Assembly (NCBI GenBank): GCA_002331385.1
Contig: DCYB01000001.1
Location: 62,001 to 126,000 of the forward strand
Reading direction: 5' to 3'
DNA from: Comamonadaceae bacterium UBA2121
GTDB taxonomy: Bacteria; Pseudomonadota; Gammaproteobacteria; Burkholderiales; Burkholderiaceae_C
Length of the DNA: 64,000 nt
A program made the position numbers and the translations under genes. Positions 8,944 to 16,861 of the stretch are shown one piece after another. The notes beneath the pieces are model-generated. The model was not told where the DNA came from. It worked only from the letters and a program-made list of their open reading frames with translations, and ran no database searches. Positions within the stretch are counted from its first letter, which is position 1. Every line of letters starts with the position of its first letter.

Positions 8944-9221
8944 GCTTTCAAGAATAAAAGATGGCGCTAAATGTAATCGTTCGTCATGAAGTTCACAACG
9001 AACAATCCGTCAGGTAATAAGACACGGAAGTTATAAGCAGGAAAAATCCGCTTCCCAGGGTCTGTGAACGTTGCACGACCAAGGCGGGCTTTTTCACTGT
9101 CAGCGAAGTTCTCTCACAATCGCTATCATCCGGGTTTCCCCTGATTTTAATGGATCGCAAAGGCCGCGCCCGCTGGCCTGTTTTGCCGATCCCGCTGCGC
9201 GCCCTCTTTCTTCATCCCGCC

Positions 9222-10481
9222 ATGCAACGACACTGGACACCCGCTCCCTGGATTGGCTACGCCATGTGCGTCGGCGTCATGGGGACGGCGCTGGCCAGCC
9301 CGCTCTACCCCCTCTATCAGGTCGCATGGAACCTGCGTGCCAGCGACATCACGCAGATCTTCGTGCTCTACATGTGCGGTGTGATGGCCAGCCTGCTGTT
9401 TCTCGGTCATCTCACGCAGCGCTTCGGCTTTCTGCCCATCCTGCGCGCGGGGCTGATGATGATGACGTCGGGCGTGGTGCTCTCTGCGCTCGCGTGGGAC
9501 GTGCCATCTTTCATGGTAGCGCGCCTGATGATCGGTTTGGCGTCGGGGATGATCACCACGTCGGCTTCAGTCGGCATGGTGCAGGCCAGTCCGGGCAAGG
9601 ATCCGCGCCGCATCGCCGCGCTCACCACCGTGGCGATGACGCTCGGCTTCGGCATCGGCCCGCTGATTGGCGGCCTCATGGCGCAATGGGCTCCTGCGCC
9701 TCTGATCTCGGCCTACATCCCCACCGCCGTCATGGGCGTCGTGGCAATCTATGCGCTGTTCAGGCTCCAGCATGCACCGGACGCCAAGCCGCTGGACGAG
9801 CACGACCCCAGCGCCACCAACACCAACACACGCGCGCTCGCGCAATGGATGCCGCGCCTTACGTTTCCGCCAGCGCGGGGTCGCCGGCAGTTCTGGCTGG
9901 CCAGCATGGGCGCGTTCAGTGCCTTCGGCATGTTCAGCCTCTATTCCTCGCTCGCCCCTAGCTTCATGAAAGAAATCGTTCCCTGGAGCGGCCCGGCAGT
10001 CAGCGGGCTGTCCATTGCGATGATCCTGTTCCTCTCCTCCGCGTTCCAGTTCATGGTGCGCAACCAGCGCACCAAGCATGTCGTGCTGACGGCGGACATA
10101 GCGCTGGTGCTGTGCAACCTGCTCCTGATGCTGACCGTGTTTGTTGGCGGCGCGTGGCTGTTCGCGGCGGCGGTGATCGTCACGGCCTTTGGTCACGGTC
10201 TGGCCAACGTCGGCGGCATGGGCGTGGTCGCCAAGCTCACCTCGCCCGCGCAGCGAGCGGGCTTGCTCAGTTCCTATCTGATGATTGGCTACCTGGGCAC
10301 CATCCTGCCGATTCTGGGCATGGGTTGGCTGGCCGACCACCTCGGGCTGCACCGCGCGCTGGTGGTGTTCTGCTCGGTGATGGTGCTGCTCAACATCACC
10401 ATCGGCGTACTCGTCTGGCGCACCAGAGAACTGGACGCGCCGTTGCCCACTAACCCCTCCGTTCCGGCGCAGAACGATTAA
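9222..10481 (+). CDS. Major facilitator superfamily transporter
   Basis: A 419-residue (ATG at 9222) or 443-residue (ATG at 9150) MFS transporter with about twelve hydrophobic segments. The loop between helices 2 and 3 reads GHLTQRFGFLPILRAGL, a version of the MFS motif A, and a GPLIGGLMAQWAP segment resembles the antiporter motif C in helix 5, so drug/proton efflux is the usual guess. I prefer 9222 because helix 1 follows directly. Neither start has a clear Shine-Dalgarno. The gene is alone and converges on the SRPBCC gene with a 19-base gap. The substrate is unknown. Confidence 0.85.
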   Translation: MQRHWTPAPWIGYAMCVGVMGTALASPLYPLYQVAWNLRASDITQIFVLYMCGVMASLLFLGHLTQRFGFLPILRAGLMMMTSGVVLSALAWDVPSFMVARLMIGLASGMITTSASVGMVQASPGKDPRRIAALTTVAMTLGFGIGPLIGGLMAQWAPAPLISAYIPTAVMGVVAIYALFRLQHAPDAKPLDEHDPSATNTNTRALAQWMPRLTFPPARGRRQFWLASMGAFSAFGMFSLYSSLAPSFMKEIVPWSGPAVSGLSIAMILFLSSAFQFMVRNQRTKHVVLTADIALVLCNLLLMLTVFVGGAWLFAAAVIVTAFGHGLANVGGMGVVAKLTSPAQRAGLLSSYLMIGYLGTILPILGMGWLADHLGLHRALVVFCSVMVLLNITIGVLVWRTRELDAPLPTNPSVPAQND

Positions 10482-10500
10482 CGGTATGGTTAACGCGTGA

Positions 10501-11154
10501 TCAACGCTGGGCCGCCTGCGACACGCCCGCTGCACTGCCAGCGCGCCGCTTCATCTCGTCGATGAGCGCGGAGAACTGCTCCGCCGTCTGCTTTTGCACC
10601 GAACTCGGACCCACCACCGGAGGCACCCAGAAGCCTGGCTCCACGCGCGCGTGGTAACGCAGCCGCGTGCCGCCGCCAGCCTCAGAGGTGAGCGTCATCT
10701 CGCTGTCCATGGACTTCACGTTACCGGCAATGTGGTGCGCCAGAATGCGCGACATGGGCACCAACTCAACACTGCGGGTCGACGAAAACTCCTTCGAAAA
10801 CGGACCAAACTTGGCGGTGCCCGTCTGGCGTACAGTGAAATGCTCCGCATCCGCGCCCGGTTCCACGTTGCTGCTTTTGAGGTTGGGAACAATGCGCGCC
10901 ATGGCTGGAAAATCCACCAGCACCGCCCACACGGTTTCTCGCGGCACGGGCACATGCATGGTGGCATCCACTTCAAACTGCTGCCCTTCACGCCGCACTG
11001 ACACAGCGCGCGGCTCCAACGCCCAGAGGGCATAGGCATCCGTGGTAGCAGCACTATCCGGATAGTCTCCCGCCAACGCAGAGGGCGCAAACGCGGCGGC
11101 CAGCAAAGTCAGAGCGGCACCGGCCAGCGCGCTCACGCAGTGGGAAAGTGACAT
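10501..11154 (-). CDS. Exported SRPBCC/COQ10-like lipid-binding protein
   Basis: A 217-residue protein with a signal peptide (LAGAALTLLAAAFAPSALA, cut near residue 28) followed by a START/SRPBCC-type fold: VDATMHVPVPRETVWAVLVDF marks the first strand and helix, and MARIVPNLKSSNV is typical of COQ10 or polyketide-cyclase relatives. Such folds bind hydrophobic ligands in a deep cavity. Location in the periplasm is inferred from the signal. The ligand is unknown. It lies just downstream of, and on the same strand as, the glycine-zipper protein. Confidence 0.8.
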   Translation of the reverse strand: MSLSHCVSALAGAALTLLAAAFAPSALAGDYPDSAATTDAYALWALEPRAVSVRREGQQFEVDATMHVPVPRETVWAVLVDFPAMARIVPNLKSSNVEPGADAEHFTVRQTGTAKFGPFSKEFSSTRSVELVPMSRILAHHIAGNVKSMDSEMTLTSEAGGGTRLRYHARVEPGFWVPPVVGPSSVQKQTAEQFSALIDEMKRRAGSAAGVSQAAQR

Positions 11155-11177
11155 GGCAAGACTCCGTGCGACTGCGA

Positions 11178-11543
11178 CTATTTCTTGCCCAGCTTATCCT
11201 CACGGACATCCTCGCGCACTGCGTGCGTCTCTCCCTTTTCCAGAGTTTGTCCCAGCGCCTCGCCGCCCAGCGCGCCGGCTACCGTGCCGATCGCCCCACC
11301 AACGAGTACGCCTACCGGTCCTGCTACCGCCGCCCCCACCGCAGCCCCGGTGGCAGCACCCGCCATGGCCCCACCGCCCACGGCGACCGAGCCGCGCTCG
11401 CGTTCCGCCTCTTCCGGCGTCAACGCCACCTGGGCTTCGGGATCCGGGTCTTGCGATGGCACGCCGTGCCCCGGCTTGGCCTGCTCCTGCAGGTCAGGAT
11501 CGACCGGCTCGACCATGGTGTCCGAAGTAATGCGTGCATTCAT
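11178..11543 (-). CDS. Glycine-zipper domain protein
   Basis: A 121-residue protein. An acidic N-terminal half (PDLQEQAKPGHGVPSQDPDPE, EEAERERG) is followed by a glycine-zipper region at about residues 52-95, rich in GxxxG steps such as GGGAMAGAATGAAVGAAVAG and VGVLVGGAIGTVAGALGG, which can pack as membrane helices. The C-terminus is charged. There is no signal peptide. The gene lies 23 bases upstream of the SRPBCC gene on the same strand and could be co-transcribed. Related small proteins are often stress-induced, but no function can be assigned here. Confidence 0.75.
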   Translation of the reverse strand: MNARITSDTMVEPVDPDLQEQAKPGHGVPSQDPDPEAQVALTPEEAERERGSVAVGGGAMAGAATGAAVGAAVAGPVGVLVGGAIGTVAGALGGEALGQTLEKGETHAVREDVREDKLGKK

Positions 11544-11775
11544 GTCTCACTCCTTGCAGTAGCGAATTGCAGTTAAGCACCGCCCTGGCGGTTAATACAT
11601 CAGTCGTTTTTATACCGCTCGCTAGCACCTTTCCTCGACGTCACCCATCGCTCTTTACTGTCAGACAATCCGCCTTCCAACCCTGCTGTTTTTTCTGATA
11701 TTGCAGTTGTTCACGCATGCGATACGCATCTGCCTTAGCATGCACACAACGGCAATCAAACAGAGGAGGTCACTC

Positions 11776-12003
11776 ATGAAATCAACGGGCATCATCGACG
11801 TGGCCATCGTCGAACTGCAAGACGGATCGCGCGCCACTCTCACCTGCGAGACCACCGGCAAGGGCGAGCAATTGCGCGCCAACAGTCGCCAAATCCACTG
11901 CACGAGTGACGGCAAAATCATTGACACCGAAACCGGCGCGGTACTCACCGTGGTGGGCTATCTGGGCACCTGGCGGCCGTCCGACGTGCCCGCCGTGCGC
12001 TAG
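11776..12003 (+). CDS. Small protein, 75 residues, unknown function
   Basis: The ATG at 11776 has a near-perfect Shine-Dalgarno (AGGAGGT) eight bases upstream, which strongly supports a real gene. The product is a small, mostly beta-strand-like protein: VAIVELQDGSRATLTCETTG and a second half IHCTSDGKIIDTETGAVLTV with two cysteines. It has no signal peptide or membrane segment. I do not recognise the family. The gene is alone between divergent stretches with no close partner. Confidence 0.7.
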   Translation: MKSTGIIDVAIVELQDGSRATLTCETTGKGEQLRANSRQIHCTSDGKIIDTETGAVLTVVGYLGTWRPSDVPAVR

Positions 12004-12490
12004 TGCGCAACCGGCGCGCAGCCTGCGCGCAACCTGGAGCCAAATCGTCTGGAACTCGAGCGCGCAAATAGAACTGCACCGCAATCTCTCTATCCGTTCA
12101 GGCTGACCCGCTCCCACCTGAAGCAAGAGCTTGATCGCCTATGCCAGATCTTCGCCATATTTTGTTCCCGCAATTCCGTGGTCGTGCACATACCCCATAT
12201 TTCCTGCATAAATACACATCCTTCAAAGAACCCGCAATGCCAAACTGCACCCAACGATCTTGCGCATGGCATCGCGACTCGGCTACACGCAAGCGCGAGA
12301 ACGTCCACTCGTTGCTGATGGCTATGAGGTAGCCAGGTTCAGTGATGGCTAGTGGCAAGTGAAGATCTGGCGAATGGACAATTTGCTTGCACTTTTAAAA
12401 AAAGGACGTTCCACAAAAAGATGGAACGCCCTTTTTATATAGCCGACCAATGCTAAAACGTGGACGAATTATTTGTAATTTCAATGTTGC
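12004..12490. other. Intergenic region with terminator and possible gene remnant
   Basis: This stretch of almost 490 bases has no convincing intact gene. At about 12240-12430 one plus-strand frame reads RMASRLGYTQARERPLVADG, continues, hits a TAG near 12350, then continues WQVKIWRMDNLL, as a decayed gene would. A terminator closes the region. Confidence 0.4.
12397..12437. terminator. Rho-independent terminator
   Basis: The inverted repeat AAAGGACGTTCCA / TGGAACGCCCTTTT has one mismatch pair inside a roughly 12-bp stem, a short A-rich loop, an A-run before and a T-run after. It lies between the 75-residue protein gene and the convergent RDSxGRF-repeat protein gene and could serve both. Confidence 0.7.
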
Positions 12491-13117
12491 TCACTTGCTC
12501 TTGTTCGGGTTATTTGAATCACCGGAACTCGACTCATTGGATGTCTTAGGCCGGTTCGAACGCCAGTTATTAAATTCTTCAGAGAACTTTTTATAACGCT
12601 CACCGCGCCATGCCTCGTAGTCATTATCCAAATTGGCCATCTGTTCATCGCGCCACTGTTGGTATTCGGGGTCGTGATGTTGACGCTGCCGCGATCCTGT
12701 CCTCGATTCCGAAGCGTAGTCATTGAAGTCTCGCGTGCCACTACCGTACTGGTTGTGCCAAGTACGGCGTCCAGATGGCCCTGCACGGCGATCATCATCG
12801 TCGTAATAGCCTCCCTCGTAATGAGATCCTCTCAAATCGGGTGTCGGCGCGAACCGACCATGGCTATCCCGATTTTCGTAGTCTGCGTTCCACCCGCGAT
12901 GATCTTGGTCGTTATAGCTACTCCCCTCCGACATGAATCGACCTCGACTATCCCGGTCTCTGTAGAAGTCATCGGAACTTCCACTGTGACCGTAGTAATG
13001 GCTTCGATCATCCTCCGGAAGAAATCGACCTTGGCTGTCGCGGTGGTTGCGCTCAGCGTAACTTCCAGACCCGCGCCCTGAATGGTGCGACCGCTCGTCA
13101 TAGTCTCGTCTTGGCAT
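12491..13117 (-). CDS. RDSxGRF-repeat hydrophilic protein (SWFGD-like C-terminus)
   Basis: A 208-residue, very polar protein rich in Asp, Arg, Ser, Gly and Tyr. Three near-repeats occur in the first half: RDSQGRFLPEDD, RDSRGRFMSEGS and RDSHGRFAPTPD. The C-terminus (about 148-190) has regularly spaced tryptophans, YQQWRDEQMANLDNDYEAWR and KFSEEFNNWRSNR, which I associate with the tail of SWFGD-type stress proteins in proteobacteria. The start has AAGGAGC upstream. Base composition is more A/T-rich than the surroundings. Function is unknown; disorder or nucleic-acid contact is plausible given the charge pattern. Confidence 0.75.
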   Translation of the reverse strand: MPRRDYDERSHHSGRGSGSYAERNHRDSQGRFLPEDDRSHYYGHSGSSDDFYRDRDSRGRFMSEGSSYNDQDHRGWNADYENRDSHGRFAPTPDLRGSHYEGGYYDDDDRRAGPSGRRTWHNQYGSGTRDFNDYASESRTGSRQRQHHDPEYQQWRDEQMANLDNDYEAWRGERYKKFSEEFNNWRSNRPKTSNESSSGDSNNPNKSK

Positions 13118-13532
13118 AGCTGCTCCTTGAAGTTAATGAAATTCAAACGATGCATCGAATGAAATTTGACTATGGACTTGACTTTCAGGACTTCCTGCAA
13201 GAGAGCGCTTACTTCTTGTCAGCCATGTCTTACAAAGGAGCGCCGTACGAGCTAATAAGGATTGCGGCTGTTGACCAAAAGTTAACAATTTGACTAAACG
13301 ACGCCGCTCCATGATCAATTATCGGAAATAGGGACTCTTAACAACGATAACTCCGCAGTTCCTGCACTAACGGATTCATGCATGACTCGGATGACAATGC
13401 GCCTCCCAAGTACTGGCACGCGAACAGACGCGCAGGGGGTTAGTTTCTTTGGCGTTTTGACGTTCCAGTTCCTCGCAGTGCGCACCCCCTGATTCAATGG
13501 GACATCCTCGACGTGATGGCCCATTGCCTTGG
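13118..13532. other. Intergenic region, no gene seen
   Basis: About 415 bases between the RDSxGRF-repeat protein gene start and the cysB stop. It is mixed in composition, with A/T-rich stretches near 13118-13320 that could hold the promoter of the repeat protein. Short minus-strand frames here lack ribosome-binding sites and family signatures. I see nothing else. Confidence 0.5.
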
Positions 13533-14486
13533 TCAAATCACGTAATCGCATTCCACGTACTCTGAGCGCAGCGCCTCCTGCACTACGGGCCGGGTCAAGG
13601 TGGGCACGAAGGTTTCGATGAAACGGTATGCATAGCTGCGCAGCCACGTTCCGCGCCGCAGGGCCAAGCGCGTGAGGTTCACTTCAAACAGATGGCGCGC
13701 ATCGATGCCTTGCAGGAGGCGGTCGCGCTCGGGATCGAACGCGATGGAGGCGACGATGCCCACCCCCATTTCCAGCTCCACATAGGTTTTGATGACGTCG
13801 GCGTCCATCGCGGTGAGGACGATGTCTGGCGCAAGGCCTGCGCGCTCGAAGGCCGTATCGATATGCGCCCTTCCGGTATAGCCCGATTCGTAGGTGATGA
13901 TCGGGTATTGCGCCAGTTGCCCCAGCGTGATGCCCGGGCCTTCGCTGTCCAGCAACGGATGTCCTGGCGGCACGATGATGGAGTGCGTCCAGCGATAGCA
14001 CGGGAGCGTCACTAACTGATCGAACCCGGCAAGTGCTTCCGTCGCCACGCCGATGTCTGCCTCGCCGGAAAGCAGCATTTGCGCGATCTGCTCGGGCGAT
14101 CCCTGGCGCAGATGCAGCGACACCTCCGGGCAGAGCGTGCGAAAGTCACGCACCACTTGCGGCAAGGCGTAGCGCGCCTGCGAATGCGTGGCGGCAACGA
14201 CGAGGCCGCCACGGTCGCCGCGCGCAAAGTCCTCGCCTGCGGTCTTGAGGTTTTCAGCTTCGGTCAGCAAGCGCTCAACGATGGGCAGAACGACCTCGCC
14301 GGGGACGGTCAATCCCGTCAGTCGTTTGCCAGCGCGCACGAAAATTTCCACGCCCAGTTCGTCTTCCAGTTCGCGGATCTGGCGGCTCACACCGGGCTGT
14401 GATGTGTGCAATGTGCCGGCTACTTCGGTAAGGTTAAAGCCACGCCGCACGGCCTCGCGCACGGAGCGTAGTTGCTGAAAATTCAT
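13533..14486 (-). CDS. cysB: LysR-type sulfur regulator CysB
   Basis: A 317-residue LysR-family regulator of the CysB/Cbl group. The start MNFQQLRSVREAVRRGFNLT is the family signature and fixes the ATG at 14486, in preference to an upstream codon. The helix-turn-helix covers about residues 18-40 (LTEVAGTLHTSQPGVSRQIR); the effector-binding domain follows with ATHSQARYALPQVV and TYESGYTGR, typical of CysB, which senses O- or N-acetylserine and sulfate or thiosulfate. It lies at the end of a chain of small minus-strand ORFs that follows the sulfate-binding protein gene, so it may autoregulate that cluster and the cysI-cysN genes. Confidence 0.92.
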   Translation of the reverse strand: MNFQQLRSVREAVRRGFNLTEVAGTLHTSQPGVSRQIRELEDELGVEIFVRAGKRLTGLTVPGEVVLPIVERLLTEAENLKTAGEDFARGDRGGLVVAATHSQARYALPQVVRDFRTLCPEVSLHLRQGSPEQIAQMLLSGEADIGVATEALAGFDQLVTLPCYRWTHSIIVPPGHPLLDSEGPGITLGQLAQYPIITYESGYTGRAHIDTAFERAGLAPDIVLTAMDADVIKTYVELEMGVGIVASIAFDPERDRLLQGIDARHLFEVNLTRLALRRGTWLRSYAYRFIETFVPTLTRPVVQEALRSEYVECDYVI

Positions 14487-14567
14487 GTGGTCCTGATTTG
14501 TTGAAAAAACAGCAACGCGCTGCAATGCCTGAATAAGCCCATGCAGCGCGTCGTGCAGATCACCCGG

Positions 14568-14678
14568 TCAGAGCGTGGCCAACGATACCTCGATAGTTGT
14601 CACCCGCGCCACCACGTCAGTGCCCCAAGCCGGTTCCAGGGCGTCGACGGAGCGGGTGGTGATGGCCGATATCGTCAT
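14568..14678 (-). CDS. Candidate 36-residue small ORF upstream of cysB
   Basis: A minus-strand frame of 36 codons, MTISAITTRSVDAL to VSLATL, starting with ATG at 14678 and ending 81 bases before cysB. An AAGAGA stands about seven bases upstream, a weak ribosome-binding site. No family recognised. It could be a small protein, a leader peptide for cysB or chance. Confidence 0.3.
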   Translation of the reverse strand: MTISAITTRSVDALEPAWGTDVVARVTTIEVSLATL

Positions 14679-14711
14679 GGAGGTCTCTTTGTGCGGGTGG
14701 GAAAACGCGGC

Positions 14712-14936
14712 TCAGTAGGCAATGCGAAAACTGGGTTGGCTAAAACTGGGTTGGCGAAAGCTGGGCTGGCGGAAACTGGGCAGGGACAAATGGCGCAGCG
14801 CATCCGCGCCGTGCCGTGCGTGCGCAACGCGCGGTTTGACCGTGGCCGCGCGGGCCGATAGTGCAAGCCCCCATGCGGCGGCGGTGATCCCGAGAATGCG
14901 TTGGGGAGCAGTAAGTGTGCGTGCATTGAGCGTCAT
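14712..14936 (-). CDS. Candidate 74-residue exported peptide with PSFRQ repeats
   Basis: A minus-strand ORF with AGGAAAGGA just upstream of its ATG, so translation is plausible. The N-terminus has a positively charged start and a hydrophobic stretch (RILGITAAAWGLALSARA) that could be a signal peptide cut after Ala. The C-terminus is made of four tandem 5-residue units: PSFRQ, PSFRQ, PSFSQ, PSFRI, then AY and stop. The repeat is encoded by a 15-bp tandem DNA repeat. I do not know a family with this tail. It lies between the sulfate-binding protein gene and cysB on the same strand, suggesting a link to sulfur limitation. Confidence 0.5.
   Translation of the reverse strand: MTLNARTLTAPQRILGITAAAWGLALSARAATVKPRVAHARHGADALRHLSLPSFRQPSFRQPSFSQPSFRIAY
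14729..14788. repeat. 15-bp tandem repeat, four units
   Basis: Four adjacent units of 15 bases, with consensus AAAACTGGGTTGGCG, differing by one to four substitutions. The unit length is a multiple of three and keeps the frame of the PSFRQ-repeat ORF on the minus strand. Confidence 0.85.
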
Positions 14937-15003
14937 GGTGATTCCTTTCCTGGTCGCAATGACCGTCGGGTGTGAAGCAAAAGGGTTGGGAACAAGTCGA
15001 AGC

Positions 15004-15225
15004 TCAGCCGCAACATCGCTCGTACAGGTAGGTCACTGGTGCAAAGTCCGTCATCAGCAACACCTCGGATTGCAGGAGCACGCCGGCGGCGTGCTCGCGC
15101 TGCATTTGACGCTGCAGTTCGTCATCGTTGATGTCTGCGCCCGTGTCGCGCACAGCGCGCAGGTTGCCTTGCGATGCACTGCTTTTTCGTGAAGTCCAGC
15201 AGCGAAGAAAGCTCGGGTGTGGCAT
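15004..15225 (-). CDS. Candidate 73-residue small protein downstream of sbp
   Basis: A minus-strand ORF starting at ATG 15225 with AAGGAG six bases upstream, 50 bases after the sulfate-binding protein stop. It reads MPHPSFLRCWTSRKSSASQG at the start and then has a more ordered half, DDELQRQMQREHAAGVLLQS and ending in TYLYERCCG with a Cys pair. I do not recognise it. Position and ribosome-binding site favour a real, co-transcribed gene; being short and unmatched keeps confidence moderate. Confidence 0.5.
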   Translation of the reverse strand: MPHPSFLRCWTSRKSSASQGNLRAVRDTGADINDDELQRQMQREHAAGVLLQSEVLLMTDFAPVTYLYERCCG

Positions 15226-15275
15226 GGCTACTCCTTGTGGGTCAGCTTCACGCGCTCCAGTGTGGACGCGGGACA

Positions 15276-16301
15276 TTACCTCTTCGTGTAGATCTGGTCG
15301 AAGCTGCCGCCATCGGCAAAGTGCGCCTTGTCGGCCTTGGCCCAGCCGCCGAATGCCTGATCGATGGTCACCAGCGTGAGCTGGGGAAACTGCTGGTCGA
15401 ACTTGGCCTTGGCCTTTTCGCTGGTGGGGCGATAGAAGTTCTTGCCTGCGATCTCTTGCCCTTCTTCCGAGTACAGGTGCTGGAGGTATTCCTCGGCCAA
15501 AGCGCGGCTGCCTTTGCGATCGACCACCTTGTCCACCACGGCCACCGAAGGCTCGGCGAGAATGGACAGGGACGGCGCGACGATCTGGAACTTGTCCGGC
15601 CCGAATTCCTTGAGCGCGAGAAACGCCTCGTTCTCCCACGCCAGCAATACATCCCCCACGCCGCGCTGCACGAAGGTAATGGTCGATCCGCGCGCGCCCG
15701 TGTCCAGCACTGGCACATTCTTGTAGAGCTTGCCGACAAACTCCTTAGCCTGCGCATCACCGCCATACTTGCGCTTGGCAAACTCCCAGGCCGCCAGATA
15801 GTTCCACCGTGCGCCACCTGACGTTTTGGGATTGGGCGTGATCACCTGCACGCCGGGCTTGACGAGATCGTCCCAGTCCTTGATGCCCTTGGGGTTGCCC
15901 TTTTTCACCAGAAACACGATGGTCGAGCTGTACGGAGCCGAGTTGTGCGGCAGGCGCTGCTGCCAATCCGCTTTCACCAATCCGGCCTTCACCAGTGCGT
16001 CGATGTCTCCGCCCAGCGCCAGCGTGGCCACGTCGGCATCGATGCCATCCAGAATCGACCGCGCCTGCTTGCCCGAGCCGCCATGCGACTGCTTGAACTG
16101 CACGTCCTGCCCGGTCTTGCCTTTCCAGTACCTGGCGAACGATTGGTTGTATTCCACGTACAGCTCGCGCGTTGGGTCATAGGAAACATTCAGGAAACCG
16201 ACCGGATCGGCCGCTAATGCAGGCACAGCCCCCAAGGCCATGGCCCCAACGAGGCCAAATGCCCATGGAAACTTGATAAAGTGACGGCGATCTTTCTTCA
16301 T
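15276..16301 (-). CDS. sbp: Periplasmic sulfate-binding protein
   Basis: A 341-residue sulfate (or thiosulfate) binding protein. Hallmarks are FLNVSYDPTRELYVEYNQSF, SHGGSGKQARSILDG (the anion-binding P-loop-like segment), NPKTSGGARWNYLAAWEF and FYRPTSEKAKAKF. I start at ATG 16301, which gives a signal peptide with a twin-arginine-like motif, DRRHFIK, then FGLVGAMALGAVPALA, so Tat export is possible. Unusually, the cysT, cysW and cysA genes that normally follow are absent; instead small ORFs and cysB come next on the same strand. Confidence 0.92.
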   Translation of the reverse strand: MKKDRRHFIKFPWAFGLVGAMALGAVPALAADPVGFLNVSYDPTRELYVEYNQSFARYWKGKTGQDVQFKQSHGGSGKQARSILDGIDADVATLALGGDIDALVKAGLVKADWQQRLPHNSAPYSSTIVFLVKKGNPKGIKDWDDLVKPGVQVITPNPKTSGGARWNYLAAWEFAKRKYGGDAQAKEFVGKLYKNVPVLDTGARGSTITFVQRGVGDVLLAWENEAFLALKEFGPDKFQIVAPSLSILAEPSVAVVDKVVDRKGSRALAEEYLQHLYSEEGQEIAGKNFYRPTSEKAKAKFDQQFPQLTLVTIDQAFGGWAKADKAHFADGGSFDQIYTKR

Positions 16302-16456
16302 GACGTGCTTTCTTGTATGTCCTGTGCTTGGAAAACCGGCCCATTGCGCTGCGTGCGTTGTGCCGATGCCTTGCATTCTGAAAGTCATGCGTCAAAACTG
16401 GAACGACTAAGATTTCAGTTCTATATTCAAAAATCATCTAAGAAAAGGTAATCCCC

Positions 16457-16729
16457 ATGGCACGTACCGTTCAATGCATCAAGCTCGGTCAGGAAGCCGA
16501 GGGCCTCGACTTCCCTCCGTACCCCGGTGAGCTGGGCAAGCGCATCTATGAAAGCGTGAGCAAGCAGGCATGGGCCGATTGGCTCAAGCACCAGACCATG
16601 CTGGTGAATGAAAACCGCCTGAACCTCGCCGACGCGCGCGCGCGCCAATATCTGGCGCGCCAGATGGAGAACCACTTCTTCGGCAGCGGCGCGGACGCTG
16701 CGGCTGGCTACGTCCCGCCGAGCGCGTAA
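16457..16729 (+). CDS. yggX: Probable Fe(2+)-trafficking protein YggX
   Basis: A 90-residue cytoplasmic protein of the YggX family, at the family's normal length. The N-terminal signature RTVQCIKLGQEAEGLDFPPY carries the conserved cysteine (C7), and PGELGKRIYESVSKQAW and LARQMENHFFG follow. YggX helps protect iron-sulfur clusters from oxidative damage and is linked to iron supply for their repair. It is divergent from the sulfate-binding protein gene and sits next to genes for iron-sulfur enzymes (cysI, fdxA). Confidence 0.93.
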   Translation: MARTVQCIKLGQEAEGLDFPPYPGELGKRIYESVSKQAWADWLKHQTMLVNENRLNLADARARQYLARQMENHFFGSGADAAAGYVPPSA

Positions 16730-16861
16730 CGCCGGGCAGCGCTGTGTTCGGGCCCTCGCGGCGGCTTCGCGTGCGAGAGTTTGATCTGTATATGCTGAAT
16801 TGATTGGGCTCGGGATAGGATCGGGCGCTGGCCGCCCCTTCCACATTCAGCCTCCAGCGCC

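Noticed and set aside
12098..12358. Minus-strand 86-codon frame in the 12.1-12.4 kb gap
   Set aside because: No Shine-Dalgarno, no hydrophobic or domain pattern, and overlaps a more gene-like decayed plus-strand frame.
13315..13647. Minus-strand frame of 110 codons overlapping the cysB end
   Set aside because: It overlaps conserved cysB codons, lacks a ribosome-binding site and has no family features.
14729..14788. Short repeats considered as a CRISPR array
   Set aside because: Units are directly adjacent with no spacers and only 15 bases long, and they keep a coding frame.
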